Assembly (NCBI GenBank): GCA_944472135.2
Contig: OX235270.1
Location: 86,375,168-86,439,167 of the forward strand
Length of the DNA stretch: 64,000 bases
Direction: 5' to 3'
DNA from: Trichobilharzia regenti
Lineage: Eukaryota > Platyhelminthes > Trematoda > Strigeidida > Schistosomatidae
Part shown: piece by piece, positions 33,816 through 44,798 of the stretch
How positions within the stretch are numbered: the stretch's first letter is position 1
How the letters are laid out: every line of letters starts with the position of its first letter
Notes under the pieces: generated by a model
The model's database searches: none
Told to the model about the DNA's origin: nothing
What the model saw: the letters and a program-made list of their open reading frames with translations, nothing else
Program-made: the position numbers and the translations under genes

Positions 33816-34684
33816 ATATAGTTTTAGTATTTCAAATTTATAATTTTCAATGGATTATCTGAGATCTAAAGTCACTCACAACCTGTAGTAAACAATAATA
33901 AAGTAGATTTGAATTATCTCCCCCATTAAATGATCCCTTTAGACTTGTAAACCACAAAATACTATTGTAAATGTATTGAGGTGTTCATTTATTTCGAGTA
34001 TATATTGCACTGTGAACCGATGAAGCTTAAAGGACGCTGAACAGCCATTTTATTCTAGCTAATGACACATACAGATATAGATCCATGTCCACCATTTGGC
34101 AAATAAATCTAGAATGACCGTTCCCTACTAAGGCTGTTTTCATTCAGCTATTCGATCAAAATCCTACAGTTCATTATTATTTACATTACGTATTTACTAC
34201 ATAATACGGACAATCATATACTATTATAGATTAGTGATTTTCTTCACACCCTACAATTTTGTTAAAGTTTTGGGAAATCCAACCCAACCATAATGACAAA
34301 ATGGGAAGCGAATTTATGGTTTACTAATAACTACCTCCAGTCTAGAGAGACAGGGTTTCCCGGTGCTTTCTCAATTTGGTTGCATGTATTCAGGTAGGAC
34401 CAATAGGTCTCTGCAAGTATAGGTTACAAAAAGTATTCTCAAGTTACTCCAAAATCAGACTGAGTATTCAGAGTCTAATAATTGTGGAAACAGACATCAC
34501 GTTCCTTAATCGAGGAACATACCTTTAAAACAGGATGTGTATTCTTTTTTTAGAACTCAGCTGTGAGAAATATTAATATGATATCTTAGAGTTTGTAGAA
34601 GTTTAGTGATTGAAAAATTTAGGCTGTTTTATGTTCACAAACACTGTCATTAAAGAAAGGATTAACATAAGCAAACAAAAATAG
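33816..34684. other. AT-rich sequence, no recognisable gene
   Basis: No motif recognised. Confidence 0.45.
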
Positions 34685-34800
34685 GATGGTTTGAACCGAT
34701 TCGGCTCTCTGAGCAGAATCAAACTGGTTACACCACTGGTGAGCTCGTCTCCGAACGAGCGAAACAACCATCGAGTGTTCAGACCAATTCACTCTAGCTA
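34685..34800 (+). ncRNA. Hammerhead-ribozyme-like motif, probably decayed
   Basis: CTGGTGA (34736-34742) is followed by a perfect 5-bp stem II GCTCG/CGAGC (34743-34747, 34756-34760) with an 8-nt loop, then GAAAC (34761-34765), 4 nt and ATC. This is the hammerhead order CTGANGA / stem II / GAAA / short stem III / NUH. The core has G in place of the conserved A at one position, and stem I pairs only weakly (ACAC with GTGT), so activity is doubtful. The spacing GAAAC-4 nt-ATC is the same as in the Sm-alpha-like copy at 14.8 kb. Confidence 0.45.
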
Positions 34801-35039
34801 GCAAGCACTACTAGTTGACGTCAGTGGTATACAACTATTCATCTCAGTTAATCGGTAGTATATTGTTTTACGCATTTGTGCTTGGTTTCTTGATCTCCAT
34901 TTATGGTATCAAGAAGATCGCATATTTTGATCTGAATAATTTTGGTTGTCAAGGTGAGTTGTGATGAAATTTCGCCTTTTCTAACTGTACGAATAGAAAA
35001 TTTGATTTATTTACACTGCAAATAGACAAGATTAGAGAA

Positions 35040-35597
35040 CAGAGTTCAAATTTCGCATAGATAAAAGAACGAATTAGAGACAGAATACAAAATCGATCAA
35101 CAAAATGCATTTTACGTAATATGACTGAAGGTTAAAGACAGTAGGAATGAAAAGTCAAAGTAAAGTCATGAAGTAGGCAAACAATTCTGTAAACTTTGAA
35201 ACTCGATAGTGAGTTGAACTCAATCAGTTGAAATCAAAATTAGGTAAGGCCTCACTCAACAAAACCAAACACAAGAAATACATGAACAAAACAATTACAG
35301 TTATAAGAGCGGTGAGACGTTTATGATGCTATCTTTCCTGCTGTCAAAATACTTCAGCCTAGCCTGTTGCGTGACATCTCACCCAATTAAAATTTCAACT
35401 GACTGAGTTGAACTCACTATCGAGTTTCAAAATTTACTGAATTGTTTGTCTATTTCATAATTTTATCTTTACTTTTCGCTTCCATTGTTTTTAACCTTCA
35501 GCCATATTATGTAAAATGCATTCTTTTGATAGATTTTATACTCTGTTTCTAGTCTATCCTCGTTTTAACACGAAATTTTAACTTTGCTCTCAATTTT
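35040..35597. repeat. Large imperfect inverted repeat (fold-back element)
   Basis: The left arm (about 35040-35262) and the reverse complement of the right arm (about 35365-35597) align along their length, with stretches such as GAAACTCGATAGTGAGTT and AATGCATTTTAC conserved and several small gaps. The spacer is about 100 bp. No coding motif and no tRNA head lies inside. It could be a non-autonomous DNA transposon, an inverted pair of an unknown SINE, or a PLE-style inverted end. A type A SINE follows at 35690. Confidence 0.8.
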
Positions 35598-35689
35598 GAG
35601 TAAGTAGTTGGTTATTCAATGGTGAATTATCTACTTACCTCATTTCAGAATTAAATTGTTTATGCTTTTTCAAGTGTTGCTTTGCAGGG

Positions 35690-35855
35690 ATTTGATTAGA
35701 TACAGGGTTGGTCACGAGCTGACAGCAGTTAGAGAACCCTTGGAAAACTTGGTAGTACTGCACAGCTGTTTCGCCCGGGTGTGCGACTTTTCAGTAGTAT
35801 GCATCCAACGGGGTTTGAACCCAAGACCTTCCGGTTAAGGGTAGAGCAACTTGAC
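35690..35855 (-). repeat. tRNA-derived SINE (type A)
   Basis: Plus-strand reading shows the SINE reversed: tail (GTTAGAGAACCC), then GGTAGTACTGCACAGCTG, then the tRNA head with reverse box B GGGTTTGAACCC. The head is truncated near 35855. Confidence 0.75.
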
Positions 35856-36794
35856 GTCACTGTTATAAAACTATAATGTGACCTTTTGTCACCCATATTT
35901 TGATACTATTTAGGTTTTATGCAGTTGACTGTAATCCTTGAAACAAAACGATCTTGTATTATGCTGCGAATTTGTTCATCCTTTCATTTTTCAAACTAAT
36001 CATTGGGTCCAGTTGTCATCACATTAAACTCTCATTGATGTAGCCAGAATTATTGTCCTATTTCACATTTTTTGCTGTACTCATCACTATTATTTCAACT
36101 TCCAATATAGCACTTTAAGTTAACGTGTGTTTATTTTATCAATATTAATGTGTTTCCTTTTTTCATACAAATTCTTGTTTTAAATACCTGCGTGATTACG
36201 TTGTTCGAAATGTGTCGCGCAAATATTTATTGTACAACTCAGTGATATCATATCTTGTTTTATTGAAACTCATATGAAAAAAACTAACGGCTTCAAATAA
36301 TTTGTGTTGATTGAAAGCATGGCTCAATAAAAGACAAGAGATTTCTTATAATCTATTAACTCAGTGATATAATTCAATTTTTGGACAAATTTAGACAGTC
36401 GAAAACCCCGAACCTAAAACTTTTAAAGCAACCGATAACTGGTCTTTCTCTCGACAACAATCTTTGAAAAATAAATATTTTCTCAGTATTATCAATGAAT
36501 GACATTTCAGTCCTTGTTAACTTTTATTGCAATGTTAAACAATTCCATTCGACTCATGGCATCAAATTTGTAATGGTGTAAATATTGGCCGTAAAATTAG
36601 TGCATTCGAATCAAGTATTACGCTTAGTATTAATTTTCCTATTTCGACTGTACGTCATATATTTTCTGTGTCAGTTTGCTCATCAGAAATGCAATTAATA
36701 GAAATTAATGAAACCTGTGAATATCTCGTTGTTTTTCCTACTGGAATAAAACAGCCGGTCTTTGATTGAACTCTAACTAGTGTCATACGATAAG
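35856..36794. other. AT-rich sequence, no recognisable gene
   Basis: No motif recognised. Confidence 0.45.
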
Positions 36795-37080
36795 TTTGCA
36801 GTGTGGGTGATAGAATTCAGTCCACAACAAACAAAGTACTAGACGCATGACATTAAATAATGATCAATGAAGTATATAATACAGTCCACAGGAGGGTAAC
36901 TGTCAGGCTGAATAGCTTAGTGGTAACATCTCTGACTGCAGCACTGAGTGACACTGGTTCGAATCTGAGAAGAGATATAAGTTCCTTCAAGATTGCAGAT
37001 AAGCCTGGTTAACAATTGCCAATTGGCATGAAAATTAGGTCTACAGCTTCCTGCTGGTTCCCTCCAAACATCTAATAACA
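36795..37080 (+). repeat. tRNA-derived SINE (type C) with upstream repeat
   Basis: Box A (TAGCTTAGTGGTAAC, 36914-36928) fits the RNA polymerase III consensus and box B (GGTTCGAATCT) lies about 30 nt further on. The stretch before the head (GGGTGATAGAATTCAGTC near 36804) recurs near 53330, so it belongs to an interspersed repeat. Confidence 0.55.
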
Positions 37081-38344
37081 ATCGCTCTTTATTGACTCAA
37101 GGAAATTTTGAAGGGATGCCTCAATTTCGCCTTAAATAACGTTTTGAAAATGATCACTGAATCGTAATGTGGGCGAAACACTTTCTTTATGATGCTTATA
37201 CTTAGCGGGTAGAACGGAATGTGCATGCACGTTTCCACTTTTATTCGTGTAATGTCAAATAACTGTTGGATCAATGTATTTTATGTTGTAGGTAATAAAA
37301 AAATCATAGCAACTATATCACTTCACATAGTAATGATTTCTTGAAAAATACTTCATCTAAAATTCTACATAAGAAAGTTCACACAGTAGCATATCTCAGA
37401 CATTGGTCTTACAATTCGCTAAGTCTTAAATTTTGTCACTTTGTCTTGCTTGTTTTAATTAGAAAAACTCTAAGAGCTACATTATGCCTCTAGGCCAACG
37501 CTCCGACGTCGTCGTTGAGAGATATTTGATCTCATGCAAGGAATTACTTAATCATTTTATCTGATTCTAAGTACCTCCTTTATTTACAACTTTCATGACG
37601 CACTCTCTTGGAAAAATTTACGCTTGATCGGCTAAATATAAAATCTCAGGACACCTTACTTGTCACACCTTTTATCCGAAGAAATCAATGTTAGGTGTGG
37701 GAATATTAAAATACTTCCAAACAATAAATAAAAGGCTATCTTTATTCTTCCATATCGTTAATGTGATGTTGTCAATATCCCTATTTATTTTCTGATTTAT
37801 TTATTATTATTCCAAACATCATAAGGTTTTGTAAATATTACTCCCTCGTATGCAATGTTAAAAGAATATTAGAGGCAATATTATACTGTATGCTGATAAT
37901 TCTTCAATATACATATTCTGAGTGCAAGACCTTGTATTAACCCTCGTTTTGCTGTGGGTGGGTGGGCTGAATTATAATCAAGGAATCTTCCAGAATGCGT
38001 AGTTTTTCTATATAGCGCCATTTGTTACTCTTTGTACTTTGCAGTCTAAAGTGGGTAGTTCCCCAATATCTATTCTCTATTTCCATAGCGAATTTTTCTC
38101 AGTCTACATGACTGTTTACGTGTGAGAACAATTTCGCAACATCCTTCATTTTCATTATTACCAACTTGTCATATACATAACTCCACAACCATTTTGTTTT
38201 GCTGATATGAGTGATTTAAGTGCATTGTCTTTCCAAAAACCCATGAATATGTCAGCTTTATTCGTGAGATAGGCTATTCTATAGCTACTCCTTCATTTTG
38301 TTAATATATTGTTCCTTCAAAATGAATACGTAGACTTACAGCAA
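37081..38344. other. AT-rich sequence, no recognisable gene
   Basis: No motif recognised; one G-rich run (GGGTGGGTGGGC) near 37958. Confidence 0.45.
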
Positions 38345-39050
38345 CATCAGATGACCAACGAAAAGAAATACACGTCCTGTTTAAAATATTACTCGATAAA
38401 ATCTGCCCAATAGAATTTATCAGAGATAATATAAAGAAGAAAAAAGAGAGTGAAAACCGAATGACAAGAAAGAGGATGGCAAAAAACGGTCACAATACCA
38501 TAAAAAAATGGTAAATCAGTGGTAATTCGAAGAAACCTCAAAAATATTGGGATTCGTACCACGTTTGAACCGATGAATCTTATTGAAAATAAAATAAATA
38601 AAATGAAAGATTCAATAAGAATGATAGATAAAAGTAATGTAACAATTTACAAAATATCTCGTGCTGAATGTCCGACTAAATATTTGGGTCAAATATCTAA
38701 ATCACTCAAAATAAGAGTAAACAAAGATAAACGTCTAAGTGTAAGTCATCTCATAACAACACAAGCGTATAGTCCCAAGTCCTATGCGCATCCTCGCCAT
38801 TCACCTACTGCCTTCAAGGGTAGAGTTGTTTAGAAGAAATCTCATCTGTAGCTGCACATGGAGATGAGATAACAACCACAACACTGACTGGGACAACGTA
38901 TGTATTCTGAAATCCAATATGCACATTAAATGGAAAGAGAGACTAATAACAGAATCTGTATTCATCAGCGTCATGCTAGATACATGTAACGAGGGTGACT
39001 CAGCACAACTGTCAACAACTTGGAATACAACTCTGGATACACAAAAATGA
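38345..39050 (+). pseudogene. Decayed GIY-YIG nuclease domain of a Penelope-like element (P3)
   Basis: The frame 38519-38833 reads IGIRTTFEP, then VTIYKISRAECPTKYLGQ, a GIY-YIG start with the Tyr-Leu-Gly box, then LKIRVNKDKR. After a frame change, 38871-39050 gives NTDWDNVCILK and WKERLITESVFI, with the catalytic Glu region, and a TGA at 39048. The same WRDRLITES-type motif recurs in the copy at 57.5 kb. The reverse transcriptase is missing. It is a second PLE lineage, distinct from P1, P2 and P5 whose nucleases lack this carboxyl motif. Confidence 0.7.
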
Positions 39051-39269
39051 ATGAACAGAAAGTGAACTATATGTATGAGTACAAATCATAAAAGTGTGTG
39101 ATCATGGGCAGTACTTTTTCTCGAAATATTGCCAAAAACAAAAACTTATCATTGTTATAAAAACAATGAATTTGGCGAAGAAAATTCTTTTTTCGACGAT
39201 TTTAATTTCATAGTTGTGCAATCGTGTATGTATGAATTACAATAGACAATAAAATCATGAATTGGAAAA

Positions 39270-39480
39270 AGTTAGAATTCATGACCAACTGAATTGGATT
39301 CCAGTGCCTTGTGACCGGAAGGACCTGGATTCGAAACCCAGTGGGTGCGCACAGTAGATGATTACCAAACTAGGATGAAACAGGTGTCCAGTATTCCTTG
39401 GTTTTCATTGGATCCTTAATTGATATCAGTCCGTGGTAAAACTCGAAAAATAGACCAAATCCTCACATATAAACCGTTGA
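39270..39480 (+). repeat. tRNA-derived SINE (type A), box A deleted
   Basis: GAATTCATG leads into GATTCCAGTGCC, then jumps to CTTGTGACCGGAAGG, so the box A part is missing. Box B (GGATTCGAAACCC) and the tail follow (TTGATATCAGTCCGTGG). Confidence 0.75.
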
Positions 39481-40689
39481 AAAAGTCAAATAAAACGAAA
39501 ATGGGACATGGAATAAAGAAGGATAACAAAGTTTTCATTATGAATTACATAGTAAAATCAAGCCCATGGTGAAGAAAGAGATTGTACAAATTGTTTTTGT
39601 ACACAAAATTCTGGCTTTATATTTTGTACTGCCAAAGACTACTATACAATGCAAATGTAGTCGTGTCCCTTACGGCAGACTTTGCCGGACGTTTTAGACT
39701 ATATTGGACGATGTGTCAGATGCTGAGTGGTCAGTATCTGCAATATCGATGAATTAACACCTCTACGTTCTCCTTTGCTCAGATAAACTGGAAAGTGCTC
39801 TCAAATGCGGCAGGAAATGTTTCCCGACGAACGTCCTATGTATGTGTGTAAACTACTGAAATATAGTTATAAATTGTGTAGGAAGGAAGTTTCAGATAAT
39901 GTTGAATAGATGAATTCTGTGACAAGCAAAACCTTTTTTAACCGGGATGTTTTATTTCGTCATACGATATTTAGAACCAAATGTAAGAAAAATGATAATT
40001 TTAAAAATGATACAGTATATACCTATTAGTTCATAAATAAATGAAACAAAGATTTATTTGATAAGAAGTATTTCTTTTCGACATATTTCATTATTAAGGT
40101 ATACGCCAGTATCCACATTTAATAAAATAGGCAGTTGGTAGCATTAAAATATGTAACTGAAGGGATATATGATAAAAACGTCATATTTAGAGAGGAGAAG
40201 CTGGAGTGAATGCAACTGGGAAAGTATTATTCAAAAAATAAGGGTTTTTAAAGGGCAAAAGGTGAGCCAAATGTTTTCAAAAAGTGCTGAGTTTTTAATA
40301 TTGACAAATCCAAGCGGTATTAATAACTTGAAGACATTTTAGATACAGTTTTTTGCGCAATACTATATCAGATACCCATTCGGTAGATTTTATTGGCCAC
40401 TTAAATTCTCAATGTTGAAAACGAGTTCCATATAAAGTAATTACGAGCATTCTGTTACTACTGCTTTTATTCCTTTTCTATAAGTTCATTGGTGCCTCTT
40501 TGAGACCAAGTGTACCACATCATTTTTCTGAGGAAACAGTAGAGAAAATCATCAGGTTACATCTAAAGATGTCTTTGACAGTGTTTCTTGCTCCCAGAAA
40601 AATATTGACAGTAACTATTTTGAATGCTGAATGGAAGAGACTGTTTTTTCCCATTAACACTGATATATTCATAAAGTAATTACTTATCA
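39481..40689. other. Unassigned AT-rich sequence
   Basis: No motif recognised. 39650-39850 is less AT-rich and could be an unrecognised repeat. Confidence 0.4.
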
Positions 40690-40845
40690 ATATAAGAACA
40701 GAACTTGGGAACTGTGGTAGGGTACTATTCCATCAGAGAGTAAATTTATTTAACAAAAGCACATTGTGATTTCAAATTATTTACTGATGACGTTTCGAAC
40801 ACAATTTATTGCTCATAATCATATCAGATTATTCACACTGAAGCT
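40690..40845 (-). repeat. Terminal-repeat fragment of a Penelope-like element (P4)
   Basis: TATCAATATAAG, CTTGGGAACTGTGGTAG and GATGACGTTTCGAACAC appear in the same order as in the reverse complement of 57763-57905, the arm of copy P6. No coding part adjoins. The minus strand carries TCGAAACGTC, which resembles the end of a hammerhead core. Confidence 0.65.
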
Positions 40846-41164
40846 CGAAAGTAGTATGAGTACCTTGATATAACTATGAGCATTAAGTTGGGGTCGAAAA
40901 ATCCTCAGTAATTAATACTGTATAATACTGAGACGTTATCAAATAAATTTACTCTATGATGACGATCCATCAATTTTTCCTGTAATCATTGACTTTTCTA
41001 AAACGTTCTGAAAGATTAGTTGAAGTTTAACTCAGCAGTTTATCTTTCTATCCACTACTTAACTCGAAGATGAAAATTACTCACCCTAAGATTTCAGAAT
41101 GCTTAGATTACCGGAAGTCTTTTTATTTTTGCTAAACATTCCAATTCATTACCAAATTATTATC
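40846..41164. other. AT-rich sequence, no gene
   Basis: No motif recognised. Confidence 0.45.
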
Positions 41165-42235
41165 ATTATTGTATCCTTTAATTCCTAGAGGAACATTGGG
41201 CTTCAGCTTCGCGTCTTCTTCGCCCTCTGTTTTCTGCCAACTTTTTCACCCCTCTCCAAGTCTGCCCACATGCTTTGAACTCCTCCAAGTCACCCTCACA
41301 CTGACGTCCAACTCGCCGCTTCCCTTTCGGGTTCCGCTCGAGCGATGGCTTGTCTAGTGATGTCACTTGATAGTTTCCTCAGAGTATGGCCAATCCAATC
41401 CATCTCCATTTCTTCCTGCCTATTTGTTTCACAGTCGGGTCCTGGTTGGTTCGCTCATTGCCGGAGATCCCTGTTGCTGATCTTTTCTGGCCGGCCATCT
41501 GATCTTGAGTATTGAGCGAAGACAACTGTTAATGAAGGTCTGTAGTTTGTTTGAGATGCTCTTTTTGACGCGCTGGCCAAGTCTTTGATCCATATGGTAG
41601 CACTGACTTCACATTGGAGTTGAAAATCCGGATCTTATTTTCATTTTCGTGATGAGTGCTGTTGATCTCCACACAGATTTAAGAGTAGTGAAAGCTTGTC
41701 TTGCTTTCCCGATTCTGGCTGTGATATCCTCGTCAGTTCCGCCCGTAGTTGAAAGGATGCTTCCCAGGTGGGTAGGTAAAGGAGGTTGTTTCTTCCAGGT
41801 TCCTCCCATTTATGCTGGCTGATTGTTGTCTGTTGTTGTTGCTGCTGTTGGTGTTGGCCAGGAATCTTCATCACCTCTGTTTTATCTATGTTCACTAAAA
41901 GTCCTATCTTTGATGCTTCTTCTGCCAGCTTGTTGCGTTTCATTTGCATATCTTCCTGTTTGTTTGTGGGAAATCAGACATATATCACCGGCGAAGTCTA
42001 GATCCTCCACGTTTTTGTGTGAGTCCATTTTATGCCTGTTTCCTCATCTCTCGTTGTTTGTCGCATTATCCAATCTACTGCAATCAGGAAGATCATTGGC
42101 GATAATAGACAGCTTTGCCTCACTGCCATCCTCACTTCGAAGGCTTCCATAGGTTTCCCGGTGTGGATTACTTGGCATGCAGCATTGTCGTACAACTGTT
42201 GGATGAGAGGTATAGTTGTCGATTGCACCCCATAG
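41165..42235 (-). pseudogene. SR2-like RTE LINE, 3' half of reverse transcriptase
   Basis: Minus-strand frames give FEVRMAVRQSCLLSPM (motif B, normally VRQGCLLSP with Gly changed to Ser), DWIMRQTT, a degraded DLDFAGD in place of the catalytic FADD region, LAEEASKIGLLVNIDKTEVM, GGTDEDITARIGKARQ, and the carboxyl end GKRRVGRQ with QCSSRN at the stop. The order follows RTE elements. Frame changes are numerous. The 3' end is near 41165. Confidence 0.85.
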
Positions 42236-44111
42236 TAGCGAAGTAGTTACGAAATTAAACTTTTTAATGATAATTAGTGATATACATATGTACAGGTATA
42301 TATATGAAGTTTTGCTAAAAATGAGTGATGTATCGTTTTGAAATCAATAATATTTTCAGAAACAAAATTTTGGTCGACTTTTTGGTTTTTCCCAAGTTGT
42401 GTAACTTACATTTGATGTTTGTATTGCAACCTATTTCTGAGACAATCCTTACAGAACAGATGATAAGGTGTTGTTAAGATCAACACTAAATGACACTTGA
42501 AACGTAATGTTCTTTGATTGATGATTGCATGTCACCACATATATCTGTTTACATGTGAATCCAGAGTGTGTGCATACTGCAAAGATAATTGACTGTATAT
42601 CATTTGAATAGAGTTATAGCCGTTTCTTTTAGAAAATAAATACTTCATTAAGTCTGTCAATAACGAATATGAATATGGGTGCTGTGAATTAAACGAACAT
42701 TAATTTTCTCTACTGCATATATTATAGGTTATACTTCAGTTGTATGCAAAAAAGAGTAAAGCAAAAGCAAAGAATTTTAAAAGATTCCTGATGATGAAAT
42801 CACAAACAGATAATTGACTTCTTAAGGGTTCATTTATGACAGCAACCAGTCTAACATTGATAATAAATTTCACTAACAAATGAGTCAGGAAAAAAACAGT
42901 CTTCCGTGATGCATTCAATTTTTGCCTGTTGTGTACTGGATATTTACGATACAAGTAATGTGAACTCTATGGTGTGAAACTAATCGTATCAAAATGACGC
43001 ATTCTATTGGATGATGTGCATTTTTAGAATTCTGTTATTTTAATTTGTATTAGATGCTAGCAAGATGGAATTCAGTTAGACTACAGAGAGTTTTTAAGGC
43101 ATTATTGCAAACACTGAGGCGCGCTTAAATCACTAGGCTACCTAAATTTTCTGTTCATTAAAATGCATTATCTTTACTCTATTTTAAATTGTTCCAATCT
43201 TCTAATTACTGCAGTGAGTTCCAATCTTAACTAGCGTTATAGACCAAGTAAAGCACGTTTAACCAACGAAAAGTTATACGTATTGTTACTCACTGGTGAC
43301 TACATTCGATATGTAATCAGTTTGGTTTTTAAGATGTTATACATCAGACTGAAGGATTCATTATACAGATACATAATTCCCATAGATTTAATGTTATCCG
43401 AAGCAGATGAAACTTTGACTACTATTTTACTTAATGCATAACTCTGTTTCAAGGAATAAGTTTCAACATTATAATATGAATGGTGTAAAAAGAAAATTAC
43501 TATACCATTTGTGATATAGAAAAATGATTGCAGGCATTTAAGACTGACTAAGTTCTACTTTCTTTCAGATAATAATAATAAATTACTTTATTCCAAAAAC
43601 ATTACTTATAATACAGAATGGAATTCTCAGCATTTGTCACAATAGTGCATCTGATTTACAGAAAATCCAAATAAAATTAAAAACAAAAGTAACCAGAGGA
43701 ATTTGTCCATGTTTACGATATGAAGTCAAAAATACTCGAAGCACGAATTGAGAGTATTAAATATAATAATAATAATAATAACAGTGAGTTTGTTTCAAGC
43801 AGTATTGTCGATTCAGTTTGGAAATTTTAGCATGTTATGGATTACTGGATTTAATGTTGTGCTGATATATTATAGTGAGAGGAAATACAAAATTAACAGT
43901 TATAACACAGCTTAAATGATGTTCACATTTATGAAAAAAAAAATAAACAAGAACAAAAAATTGAGAGGATTATAAATATACGAAGTACAATAACAATAAA
44001 GTTTGATACTTCAGGGGTGGAAGTTTATTTAGTAGTGCAAAGAAGGTTCATGCCTGACACCATTTTCATCACATAAAAATACGTGCGAAATATGGTATAG
44101 TGGAATTTTCA
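42236..44111. other. AT-rich sequence, no recognisable gene
   Basis: A short (TAA)n run at about 43763-43781; otherwise nothing recognised. Sequence just left of 44112 may belong to the 3' part of the CR1-like LINE interrupted by the PLE, but I cannot show this. Confidence 0.45.
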
Positions 44112-44798
44112 CAGTAAAAAATGATATCATTCTATTTCACAGGTTCTCATCAGCTGCAGACTACCTGAAATTACAATGGTTATATAGATGATAATAACAT
44201 ACTTTAATGTTCGAGTGGTGGTAGGAAAGAGATACTATAAAATTGGCGCATCTAAATGAAAGCATTACAATGTTTTTAGTTTAAGTTTTCATCATCAATT
44301 TATACGCTTTTAAAGTTGAAAAGAGGGGGAGGGGTAAGACAGAAAACAGAAAAAATTGATTAACAGAACAGTGTTAGCTTTTAGGTTCACATAGCAACTC
44401 AAGAAACAAAAACAGTTACAGTTTATGAGATTAAGATTTGTTCAGTGAGTTGAGATCACTGAATTAGATGACTAGTCAAAATCGAAATTCTGTTACCAAG
44501 GGAGTGAGAGGTTAATCACACTCTCTTTCTGTATGCATAAGTCTGGTTTAAGCCGTTTGATTGCGATTGCTTCGGCAAATCGTAGTAAATTTGCTGTCCT
44601 TTGTCTATTTAATATTTTGAAGGACTTAGAAATCTCTACGAGATGTCAGGTATCAATAATGTGTCTGGTAATTGCACTCTGGGAACATCTGCTTCCTTTC
44701 AGGCACAGGTTTTTTGGGAATATGTTCAGAAAACCGGATAGAAGCCCTTCTTTCTGTCCTTCCAATGTACTTGCTCCCGCAAGTGCACGTGAATTCAT
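44112..44798 (-). repeat. Left inverted arm of P5
   Basis: Reads, on the minus strand, the nuclease carboxyl half and 3' region of the same element. It supplies a plus-strand open frame that fuses to the body. Confidence 0.9.

Noticed and set aside
34690..34735. A further tRNA-derived SINE head on the minus strand next to the hammerhead-like motif
   Set aside because: A GGTTCAAACC box B-like stretch is present, but no acceptable box A or repeat body accompanies it.
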